Below, piece by piece: positions 25,603 to 33,263 of a DNA stretch of 64,000 bases; the stretch's first letter is position 1, and every line of letters starts with the position of its first letter. Both the position numbers and the translations under genes were made by a program. The notes beneath the pieces are model-generated. The model saw only the letters and a list, made by a program, of their open reading frames with translations, had not been told where the DNA came from and searched no databases. Where the stretch lies: contig NZ_JAMZGM010000014.1 of assembly GCF_024158605.1 (NCBI RefSeq), positions 1 through 64,000 of the forward strand, in the 5' to 3' direction. The stretch is from Sebaldella sp. S0638 (lineage in GTDB: Bacteria > Fusobacteriota > Fusobacteriia > Fusobacteriales > Leptotrichiaceae).

Positions 25603-27420
25603 ATGAACAAACACATGGAAGATTTGAAAAAAATGAGCATAAAAGAGCTGGACACTTTATGCCAGGATATAAGAAACGAGATTATAGAGGTTGTATGTAA
25701 AAACGGCGGGCATCTGGGACCAAATCTCGGAGTGGTGGAACTGAGCGTAGCACTTCACTATGTGTATAATTCACCTGAAGATAAGGTAGTCTGGGATGTG
25801 GGACATCAGTCATATGTACATAAGATGCTCACAGGCAGAAGAGATGAGTTTCATACAATAAGAAAAAGAGGGGGACTGGGGCCGTTTACCGACCCGGGTG
25901 AGAGTATTCACGACCAGTTTATAAGCGGCCATGCCGGGAATGCTTTGTCTGTATCAGCAGGGCTGGCAGTTGCTAATCCTGATAAAAATATAACAGCAGT
26001 TATAGGTGATGCTTCTTTTGCAAACGGGACTACTCTTGAAGCCTTAAATGACATAAATGGTAAATTAAAAAATCTGACAATCGTAATAAATGATAATGAG
26101 ATGTCAATAGGGGAAAATGTAGGAGCTATATCCGGAATATTGAACAAAGTAATAAACAGTCATTTTTATCTGAAATTACGTAAGGATCTGCGGTATGCAC
26201 TAAGCAGATATCATATAACCAAACCTATTGTAAAACCGACTGAAAGAGCAGAACAGTCATTAAGATCTATTGTGACTCCAGGCGGATTTTTTAATATACT
26301 GGGTTATGACTATATAGGACCTATAGACGGGCATAATCTGGAAAAGCTGATAAAAATTTTAGAGGAAAACCCAAAAGACAGAACAAGGGTTATTCATATA
26401 AAAACTAAAAAGGGAATGGGATATTCACCGGCAGAGGCAGATCCTGAGAGTTTTCACGGGATCGGGCCTTTTGACAAAGAGACAGGTGAAACAATAGGAA
26501 AATCACAGATTTATTCAGATGTATTCGGAACAAAAATGGAAGAAATTTTTGCCAAAGACAGTAAAGTAATCGCTTTAAGTTCGGGAATGATAAAAGGAAC
26601 AGGACTGAAAAATGTATGGAAAAATTATCCGGACAGAGTGTATGATACCGGAATGACAGAGGGGCATACTGTGACCTTTGCCGCGGCACTTGCCAAAGAG
26701 GGAATGAAACCTTATGTGGCAATATATTCTACATTTTTACAGAGGGCATATTCTCATCTTATACATGATGTGGCAATATTAAAGCTTCCTGTGAGATTTA
26801 TTTTGGACAGAGCCGGGGCAGTGGCTGATGACGGGAAGACACATCAGGGGATATTTGATATAGCTTATCTGCTTACAATACCTGATATTGATATAGCAGC
26901 ACCTACATCACGGGAAGAATTCAACAAAATACTGGATATGTCACTAAATATAAATACTCCCCTTGCGATACGTATACCAAAGGATACACCTCTTGACTAT
27001 GAATTCCCTGCTTATGAATATGGTAAGTGGAATAAAATCAGCGAAGGCAGCCAATGTATGATAATAGCATGCGGGGCAATGTTTTCCGAAGTAATGAAAA
27101 TAAAAGATAAACTTGATGAAAAAATAGATGCTGCTGTAGTCAGTGCAGCATGGGTAAGACCTTTTGATACGGAATTTATAAAAAGGGAATTTCCTAAGTA
27201 TAAAAAAGTACTGATTTTGGAAGATGGGATAGAAAAAAGCGGATTTGGTACTGAAATACTTGAATACGTGAGTGATTCAGGCATAGACACCAGAATTATA
27301 AGAAAAGGCATAAGACAGAAGTTTTTGCCGCATGGTAAGAGGTCTGAGCTGCTGAATGACGAAAAACTTACAGGAGAATCACTGCTTGAAGATATATTAA
27401 CAAAGGTGTTGGGAAAATGA
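25603..27420 (+). CDS. dxs: 1-deoxy-D-xylulose-5-phosphate synthase
   Basis: Thiamine-diphosphate enzyme that makes DXP from pyruvate and glyceraldehyde 3-phosphate, the entry to the MEP isoprenoid path and so to undecaprenyl phosphate. The 605-aa protein shows GGHLGPNLGVVEL, WDVGHQSYVHKMLTGR, the ThDP motif GDASFANGTTLEALND, and DRAGAVADDGKTHQG in the pyrimidine domain. An ATG at 25615 is an alternative start. It overlaps tlyA by four bases. Confidence 0.96.
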   Translation: MNKHMEDLKKMSIKELDTLCQDIRNEIIEVVCKNGGHLGPNLGVVELSVALHYVYNSPEDKVVWDVGHQSYVHKMLTGRRDEFHTIRKRGGLGPFTDPGESIHDQFISGHAGNALSVSAGLAVANPDKNITAVIGDASFANGTTLEALNDINGKLKNLTIVINDNEMSIGENVGAISGILNKVINSHFYLKLRKDLRYALSRYHITKPIVKPTERAEQSLRSIVTPGGFFNILGYDYIGPIDGHNLEKLIKILEENPKDRTRVIHIKTKKGMGYSPAEADPESFHGIGPFDKETGETIGKSQIYSDVFGTKMEEIFAKDSKVIALSSGMIKGTGLKNVWKNYPDRVYDTGMTEGHTVTFAAALAKEGMKPYVAIYSTFLQRAYSHLIHDVAILKLPVRFILDRAGAVADDGKTHQGIFDIAYLLTIPDIDIAAPTSREEFNKILDMSLNINTPLAIRIPKDTPLDYEFPAYEYGKWNKISEGSQCMIIACGAMFSEVMKIKDKLDEKIDAAVVSAAWVRPFDTEFIKREFPKYKKVLILEDGIEKSGFGTEILEYVSDSGIDTRIIRKGIRQKFLPHGKRSELLNDEKLTGESLLEDILTKVLGK

Positions 27421-28157
27421 AAAGAAGACTAGATACGTATCTTGTGGAGGAAGGTTATTTTGACAGCAGAGAAAAAGCTAAAAGAGAAATAATGCTTGGA
27501 AATGTAATCATAAACGAGCAGGCAGTCACCAAAGCAGGAACAATGATTAAAGATAATCAGGAACTTAATATAAGGATCAAGGAGAAATTGAAATATGTAA
27601 GCAGAGGTGGTCTGAAGCTGGAAAGAGCCTTGGAATACTGGAGTCTTGATTTTAATAATAAAAAAGTTCTGGATATAGGAGCTTCTACTGGTGGTTTCAC
27701 AGACTGTGCCTTACAGAACGGAGCAGATTTTGTATACGGCGTGGATGTAGGGAAAAATCAGCTTGACTGGAGACTTCGAAATGACAAAAGGGTGAAATCC
27801 CTTGAGGAAATGCACATAAAGGATCTTACTATAGATGATATAAATAATGAAAAGACGGATTACATTGTGATAGATGTTTCATTTATATCACTCACATCTG
27901 TTTTTAAATATTTCAAAAAATTCCTGAAAGACGACGGAAAAATTATAGCACTGATAAAACCTCAGTTTGAAGTGGGAAAAGATAAAATCGGGAAAAACGG
28001 AATAGTTAAAGAAGAGGAATATCGTGATGAAGCAATAAAAAGTGTAATAAAAGAAGCACTGGCATGCGGATTTAAAGTGCTTGAGGTAATAGAGTCGCCG
28101 ATTACGGGGACAAAAGGAAATATAGAATATTTATCTTTATTTGAGCCAATACTTTGA
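27417..28157 (+). CDS. tlyA: TlyA-family rRNA 2'-O-methyltransferase
   Basis: A 246-aa protein with an N-terminal S4 RNA-binding domain (RLDTYLVEEGYFDSREKAKREI) and an FtsJ-like methyltransferase domain with LDIGASTGGFTDCALQNGA as the SAM-binding loop, then IKPQFEVGK. TlyA enzymes methylate cytidines in 16S and/or 23S rRNA; some members also show haemolytic activity, for which there is no evidence here. The dxs-tlyA pairing is widely conserved. Confidence 0.93.
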   Translation: MKRRLDTYLVEEGYFDSREKAKREIMLGNVIINEQAVTKAGTMIKDNQELNIRIKEKLKYVSRGGLKLERALEYWSLDFNNKKVLDIGASTGGFTDCALQNGADFVYGVDVGKNQLDWRLRNDKRVKSLEEMHIKDLTIDDINNEKTDYIVIDVSFISLTSVFKYFKKFLKDDGKIIALIKPQFEVGKDKIGKNGIVKEEEYRDEAIKSVIKEALACGFKVLEVIESPITGTKGNIEYLSLFEPIL

Positions 28158-28601
28158 TAATAAGGTTTTGATATATAAAGAGCATAAAAGCTTAATCAGC
28201 TGAAAGCAATAGCAGCAGATAAAATTTATTAAAAAATAAATGAAAATTGTCTTACTTTAAAATACTTAAATAAATCGGCAGAAGACAAGCGTTTTGGTGC
28301 TGTCATTAGAAAGACCGGTTAAGTACGAATAAGACAAAACACTGGAAATTAAGTCGGAAAAATGTTATAGTTTATAATCGGGAGTTTTTTATATTAAAAT
28401 TTATATCTGAAAAATAGCATAGCAGCACAGAAAATAAGTTATATAAAAAATGATTTTGATGGCTAACTTCCAATACTAATTATAAGGGTTTTATGATCAA
28501 ATTGCTCAGATAAGGTATAAGTACCTTGGAAATGAAATATTTAAAAATATAAATTTATCCGGCAGGTACTGGAATATATTACAAATAAAGGAGAAAATCA
28601 T
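28158..28601 (+). other. 444-base gap upstream of ctpA, no gene
   Basis: No gene is supported. A TATAAT at 28373-28378 lacks a good -35 box. A perfect inverted repeat, AAGGTA/TACCTT with a TAAG loop (28512-28527), lies 75 bases before ctpA and could be a protein-binding site. A short open stretch ending near 28321 has no ribosome-binding site. No terminator is obvious after tlyA. Confidence 0.4.
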
Positions 28602-29930
28602 ATGAAAAATAAAAAATATGTGTTATTGACTACAATAATGGTTATATTATTGAGTCTTCCAATTTTGTGCAGCACAACAGCGGCAAAAAAAACTGACGCC
28701 AAAACTGATAATACAAAGCAGCAGCAGGCAGCAGTTTCAGAACCTGCAGGTTATTTTAAGGATTCAGCAAATCTGAATAAAATTACTAATATTATAAATA
28801 TCGTACAGCAAAAATTCGTCGGGAAGAAAAATCCCACAAAACAAGAGCTTTATGAGTATGCTATGACAGGAATAGTAAACGGGCTGGATGACCCGTATTC
28901 TGAATATCTTACAAAAAAAGACCTTGAAAGTTTTACTGAAGACCTTGACGGTGAGTATGTGGGAGTAGGAATGTCAATTGACAAGAAAAAAGATGCTCCG
29001 CTTGTGGTAGTATCTCCGTTTATAGGGAGTCCGGCTGCTAAAGCAGGTATGAAAATCGGTGATAAAGTAATAAAAGTAGACAAAACAGATATCATACCAT
29101 TAAATGCTACTGAAACAGTAAATCTGTTAAAAGGTAAACAGGGAACAAAAGTGGATGTGGAAGTAGTCAGAGAAGGCGTAAAAAATCCTTTTGTGGTAAC
29201 AATAATAAGAGATACAATTAAGCTTGAGATGGTAGAAAGCAAAATGCTTCCGGATCAGATAGGCTATGTGAGTCTTCTTAAATTTGGAAACCATACAGGT
29301 GCAGAATTGAAAAAGCATATAGAGCAGCTTCAGTCTCAGGGAATGAAAGGTCTTATACTTGATTTGAGATCAAATCCGGGAGGATCGCTGAAAGAAGCTC
29401 AGGACATAAGTTCATTATTTATAACACAGGATCTTGTGGTATATTTGAAGTATAAAAACGGTCAGGAAACAAGATATAACAGAACAATGCCTAATCTTGG
29501 GAATTTTCCTCTTATAATCCTTGTAAACGGAGGAAGTGCGTCAGCATCTGAAATAGTTACAGGAGCAATAAAAGACTATAAAAGAGGAACAATTATAGGA
29601 CAGAAAACTTTTGGTAAGGGAATAGTGCAGGAAGTAATGCCGCTTGAAGGCGGAGACGCAATAAAGCTTACGGTTGCACAATACTTTACACCAAACGGTA
29701 ACTATATACATGAAAAAGGAATAGAGCCTGATATAAAAGTAGATATGGAAGAAGTTCTTTCAATAAAAGGTTATGCTAATGACAGTGAAGAAGCAAGACA
29801 AAACAGAATGAAAGAAATAAGAACATATCTGGAAAAAGAAAAAGGAAAAGAAGAAACTGACAAAATAATAACAGCAGGAGACGTGCAGTTAAAAAGAGCA
29901 GTAGAAGAGATGGAGAAAAAGATAAAATAG
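28602..29930 (+). CDS. ctpA: Carboxyl-terminal processing peptidase (S41)
   Basis: Exported serine protease of 442 aa. An N-terminal signal or anchor is followed by a Lys/Gln-rich linker, the S41 N-terminal helical region (GLDDPYSEYLT), a PDZ domain at about 100-185 (GVGMSI, VVSPFIGSPAAKAGMKIGD) and the catalytic core with LDLRSNPGGSL, GGSASASEIVTGA (catalytic Ser) and the Lys in GQKTFGKGIVQ. Such proteases trim envelope proteins and peptidoglycan hydrolases. It is followed after eight bases by rsmI. Confidence 0.93.
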   Translation: MKNKKYVLLTTIMVILLSLPILCSTTAAKKTDAKTDNTKQQQAAVSEPAGYFKDSANLNKITNIINIVQQKFVGKKNPTKQELYEYAMTGIVNGLDDPYSEYLTKKDLESFTEDLDGEYVGVGMSIDKKKDAPLVVVSPFIGSPAAKAGMKIGDKVIKVDKTDIIPLNATETVNLLKGKQGTKVDVEVVREGVKNPFVVTIIRDTIKLEMVESKMLPDQIGYVSLLKFGNHTGAELKKHIEQLQSQGMKGLILDLRSNPGGSLKEAQDISSLFITQDLVVYLKYKNGQETRYNRTMPNLGNFPLIILVNGGSASASEIVTGAIKDYKRGTIIGQKTFGKGIVQEVMPLEGGDAIKLTVAQYFTPNGNYIHEKGIEPDIKVDMEEVLSIKGYANDSEEARQNRMKEIRTYLEKEKGKEETDKIITAGDVQLKRAVEEMEKKIK

Positions 29931-29938
29931 GAGATAAA

Positions 29939-30613
29939 ATGCTGTATATAGTGGGGACGCCTATTGGAAATATGGAAGATATGACATACAGAGCCGTAAA
30001 AACTCTGGAAAGTGTGGATTATATCTTTTCGGAAGATACAAGGGTAAGCAGAAAGTTACTGGATCATTATGAAATAAAAAATACTCTTTATCAATATCAT
30101 GAGCATAATAAAAGTCATCAGATAGAAAATATAATAAATCTTCTGAAAGATGGTAAAAATATCGCATTGATAACAGACGCAGGGATGCCGTGTATTTCAG
30201 ATCCGGGTTATGAGCTGGTAGATGAAGCACATAAAAATGATATAAAAGTGGTTACAATACCGGGACCTTCGTCTATAATAGCCGGAGCGAGTATTTCCGG
30301 GATGAACCTCAGAAGGATGGCTTATGAAGGCTTTCTTCCCAAGAAAAAAGGGAGACAGACTTTGTTTAACAAGCTGAAAGAAGAGGAAAGAACCATTATA
30401 ATACTGGAATCTCCAAACAGAATATTGAAAACATTAAAAGACATAAATGAATATCTTGGCAACAGATATGTGGTCATAACCAGAGAGCTGACGAAGATAT
30501 ACGAAGAGGTTATCAGAGGCAATGTGACAGATTTAATATACAGAATTGAGAAAAAGCCTTTGAAAGGGGAAATAGTTTTACTTATAAAATCAAAGAAAGA
30601 GGAAGAGGAATGA
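29939..30613 (+). CDS. rsmI: 16S rRNA (cytidine1402-2'-O)-methyltransferase RsmI
   Basis: SAM-dependent enzyme of the tetrapyrrole-methylase fold, acting on C1402 in the decoding centre. The 224-aa protein has the start VGTPIGNMEDMTYRA, the EDTR motif, TDAGMPCISDPGYELV and PGPSS. It lacks the roughly 60-residue C-terminal domain of the E. coli enzyme (286 aa), as in several other short forms. Its stop overlaps the ylqF start by four bases. Confidence 0.94.
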   Translation: MLYIVGTPIGNMEDMTYRAVKTLESVDYIFSEDTRVSRKLLDHYEIKNTLYQYHEHNKSHQIENIINLLKDGKNIALITDAGMPCISDPGYELVDEAHKNDIKVVTIPGPSSIIAGASISGMNLRRMAYEGFLPKKKGRQTLFNKLKEEERTIIILESPNRILKTLKDINEYLGNRYVVITRELTKIYEEVIRGNVTDLIYRIEKKPLKGEIVLLIKSKKEEEE

Positions 30614-31467
30614 GTATAAATTGGTACCCCGGTCATATGAAAAAAACAAAGGAAACAATTGCAGAAAATCTGAAAATTGTAGATCTGGTAATAGAGGTAC
30701 TGGATGCAAGGATTCCTCTTTCGAGTAAGAATCCTGATATTTCCAAGCTTGCAAAGAATAAGAAAAGGCTTACAGTACTGAATAAAGTGGATCTCGCTGA
30801 TGAAAGAGAAGTAGAGAACTGGAAAGAGTATTTTATAAAAAATGATATTTCCGACTATGTTCTGGCGATTAGTGCTGAAAAGGGAACTAATTTGAATGAA
30901 TTAAAAAAAATAGTGGATGAAATATATATTGAAAAATTAGAGAAAGCTAAGAAAAAAGGGCTTAGGAAAACAGAAGTAAGAGCTCTTATAGCCGGGATTC
31001 CCAATGTGGGTAAGTCGAAGCTGATAAATAAATTCGCAGGGAAGACGAAAGCCAGAGTGGGAGATAAGCCCGGATTTACAAGAGGGAAACAGTGGGTAAA
31101 AGCGAGTGATAAACTGGAACTCTTGGATACTCCCGGAGTTTTATGGCCGAAGTTTGATGATCCTGAGGTAGGATACAGTCTGGCAATTACTGGTTCTATT
31201 AAAGATGATATACTGCCAATAGAAGAAGTAGCATCAGTTTTTATAGACAGAATGAGAAGAACAGGCAGACTGAGTCAACTGGTGAAGGTTTATAATCTAG
31301 AAACAGAGATCGAAGATAAGGAAAATCATGAAATACTCGAAATTCTTGAGGAAAGATTAGGGATAATAAAAAAAGAAGAAACAAATTATAATAAAGTTTC
31401 GCGTTTTCTGTTAAGAGATTACAGAAGCGGGAAAATAGGGAAGTTTTCTTTGGAAACAACAGAATAA
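30610..31467 (+). CDS. ylqF: Ribosome biogenesis GTPase YlqF/RbgA
   Basis: GTPase needed for late 50S assembly. The 285-aa protein shows the circularly permuted motif order: G4 NKVD (58-61) and G5 ISAEKG come first, then G1 GIPNVGKS (129-136), G2 near GFTRG and G3 DTPG (173-176). The start INWYPGHMKKT is the family hallmark. It ends the rRNA-modifying run, and a terminator follows within ten bases. Confidence 0.95.
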   Translation: MSINWYPGHMKKTKETIAENLKIVDLVIEVLDARIPLSSKNPDISKLAKNKKRLTVLNKVDLADEREVENWKEYFIKNDISDYVLAISAEKGTNLNELKKIVDEIYIEKLEKAKKKGLRKTEVRALIAGIPNVGKSKLINKFAGKTKARVGDKPGFTRGKQWVKASDKLELLDTPGVLWPKFDDPEVGYSLAITGSIKDDILPIEEVASVFIDRMRRTGRLSQLVKVYNLETEIEDKENHEILEILEERLGIIKKEETNYNKVSRFLLRDYRSGKIGKFSLETTE

Positions 31468-31475
31468 CTGAGATT

Positions 31476-31505
31476 AGGCGCTGTAGTGATACGCCGCCTT
31501 TTTTT
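31476..31505 (+). terminator. Terminator after ylqF
   Basis: AGGCG (31476-31480) can pair with CGCCT (31495-31499), or GGCG with CGCC at 31492-31495, followed by seven T. The 334-base gap to the 31802 gene otherwise holds only the short remnant listed next. Confidence 0.7.
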
Positions 31506-31636
31506 ATGGTGTTTCGGTGTTTCACGTGAAAATTGTGTAGAATGGTGGGTATGGGTTTTGGATGAAGTTTAATTAAATATTTTAGATTCGGCTTTGTTTT
31601 CCAAAAATAATAATTATAAATTAAGTAAGAAAATAA

Positions 31637-31738
31637 AATCGGTTGAGTGGTAAAGCATTTATAGATGAAAATTTTTATAATTTAATTGTTAAAGTAAGTG
31701 ATATAAAAAATATTACATCAGATTTTACTAAATTTTAA
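31637..31738 (+). pseudogene. Possible C-terminal remnant of a toxin gene
   Basis: A stretch of 33 sense codons, ending in TAA at 31736-31738, has a protein-like composition (KAFIDENFYNLIVKVSDIKN) although it has no start codon or ribosome-binding site. It lies on the same strand 63 bases before an immunity-type gene, which is where the C-terminal toxin end of a contact-dependent inhibition protein would be expected. It is short enough to be chance. Confidence 0.3.
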
Positions 31739-31801
31739 CTAAAGCACTTACTAGCAGATGATAAATGGAAATAGGAAATTTTTTTATAAGGGGAGTGGAA
31801 A

Positions 31802-32074
31802 ATGAACGAAAATTACCCATGTTTAATATATTTTATTGAGTGTTATTTCAATTGGAGCATGGATTACAATGATTTAGAGAGACTCGCAGAAAAATATTTA
31901 GAAATAGAAAATGATAAATATATTTCGCTTTTAAAAGAAGAAATAAAAAAGTTGAAAAGTTTGCCTAATTCTTCTGAAATATTAAAACAAATAGTTTATG
32001 ATTATGGAAGTCGAAAATTGAATTTAGAAAAGTCTATGAAAATGCTCAATCTATTGGTTAGAGTTTTTTTATAA
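31802..32074 (+). CDS. CdiI_2-like immunity protein, orphan
   Basis: A 90-aa protein whose start, NENYPCLIYFIECYFNWSMDY, matches the pattern of CdiI_2-type immunity proteins (Tyr-Pro-x-Leu, then a Cys/Gly-Tyr-Phe core), followed by short helices containing KYISLLKEEIKKLK. Such proteins neutralise the toxic C-terminus of a contact-dependent inhibition effector. No full toxin gene is next to it, only a possible remnant upstream. A GGGG ribosome-binding site lies eight bases before the ATG. The neighbourhood is very AT-rich. The family call is from pattern memory. Confidence 0.55.
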   Translation: MNENYPCLIYFIECYFNWSMDYNDLERLAEKYLEIENDKYISLLKEEIKKLKSLPNSSEILKQIVYDYGSRKLNLEKSMKMLNLLVRVFL

Positions 32075-32241
32075 AAATTATAGGAGAATTACGAGTAATT
32101 GTACTGAAATAAATCATAACGCTTATGAAACAAATGATGGTAAGATTAGTAGATAATAAAAATCTAAACAATTAAAGAAAAAATACGCACAAATTTTGAA
32201 ATGATCTGTAAAATAGATATTTATTTTAAGAAGACCACAAA

Positions 32242-32276
32242 GGCTGAATTCCATATACCATGAAACTCAGCCCTTT
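32242..32276. terminator. Terminator between convergent genes
   Basis: GGCTGA (32242-32247) pairs with TCAGCC (32267-32272) and is followed by CTTTT. The gap 32075-32311 has no other feature I can support. It may serve the plus-strand immunity gene and, less well, the minus-strand DUF368 gene. Confidence 0.55.
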
Positions 32277-32311
32277 TAAATTACTATCTATTATAAAGCA
32301 CAACCCTAAAT

Positions 32312-33181
32312 TCACCCGCTATATTTAGCATTGAATTTCAAGGAAAGAACAAGTCCGGCTAAAAACAGCAGGATTCCTGTAATATAAACGAAGAAATTCC
32401 CGGAATACCCTGGAATCAGTTCAGGAACAGACCCGAGCATAAATCCCAAAACTGCATAATATGTAAAACTGTATGATTTTTTAAACAGAAAATCCATTAA
32501 TTTTGAAAACAATAAGGCACCTGCTGCAAGACCCAGACAAAGAGGAATCAGAATCAAAATATTATTGATAATTTCTCCGTGCATAGATTTTGAGACAAAA
32601 GGAAACAGAAAAATATATTTTATATCTGCAATCATTTGCAGAAAAATTCCGTATGCTCCTATAAGCATAAGAAGAACTGTTCCGCTGATCCCCGGAATTA
32701 CCAAGGGCCCTGCCATTATGACACCTGTAATAAATATATATAAGAAGTTCCTGAAATTCAGATAAAAATCTTCAGTTTCTACTTCCATATCACTGTTTCC
32801 TGCTAAAGAAAAAAATATAGAAACTGCAAATGCAATAAAAAACGGGATAAGGCAGAAAACAGAGAACCCGTTTTTATTAGCCTGCTTGAAAAGTCCCGGT
32901 ATGGTACCCAGAAAAAGTCCGCAGAGTGAAAACATCGTAGGTATTTCATAATGGGTAAACAGAAACTTTTGAACATTGCTGAATAAAACTATTCCAAGAC
33001 AGGCTCCGGAACCAACAACAGCAAGGAAAATAAAATTTTTCTTCGGATCTTTGAAAAAATTGCTTACAGAGTGTATGAGTTTTTCATAAAGTCCGAATAT
33101 AACAGCAAGAGAACCGCCGCTTATTCCCGGAAGTATGGCACCTATGCCAATAACTATTCCTTTTGTAAAATTAGAAAGCAT
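32312..33181 (-). CDS. popT: DUF368 undecaprenyl-phosphate translocase (PopT-like)
   Basis: A 289-aa membrane protein with about eight hydrophobic segments and the two DUF368 half-repeats: GIVIGIGAILPGISGGSLAV at the N-terminus and MAGPLVIPGISGTVLLM in the second half. DUF368 proteins flip undecaprenyl phosphate back across the membrane for reuse in peptidoglycan and other envelope polymers. GGAGG lies nine bases before the start. It is the third gene of the minus-strand run; a terminator lies between it and the ATPase, so expression may depend on read-through. Confidence 0.88.
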   Translation of the reverse strand: MLSNFTKGIVIGIGAILPGISGGSLAVIFGLYEKLIHSVSNFFKDPKKNFIFLAVVGSGACLGIVLFSNVQKFLFTHYEIPTMFSLCGLFLGTIPGLFKQANKNGFSVFCLIPFFIAFAVSIFFSLAGNSDMEVETEDFYLNFRNFLYIFITGVIMAGPLVIPGISGTVLLMLIGAYGIFLQMIADIKYIFLFPFVSKSMHGEIINNILILIPLCLGLAAGALLFSKLMDFLFKKSYSFTYYAVLGFMLGSVPELIPGYSGNFFVYITGILLFLAGLVLSLKFNAKYSG

Positions 33182-33225
33182 TTTGATAAACCTCCATTAA
33201 ATGTATATTTGTAACAATAATATTT

Positions 33226-33254
33226 TAAAAAGAAGAGGGTGCAGAGACCCCCCT
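33226..33254 (-). terminator. Intercistronic terminator before the DUF368 gene
   Basis: On the minus strand, AGGGGGGT (33254-33247) pairs with ACCCTCTT (33240-33233) with two wobbles, loop CTCTGC, then a C and a T-run. It sits between the ATPase stop and the DUF368 start, with no room for a full promoter after it. Confidence 0.65.
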
Positions 33255-33263
33255 TATTATATA

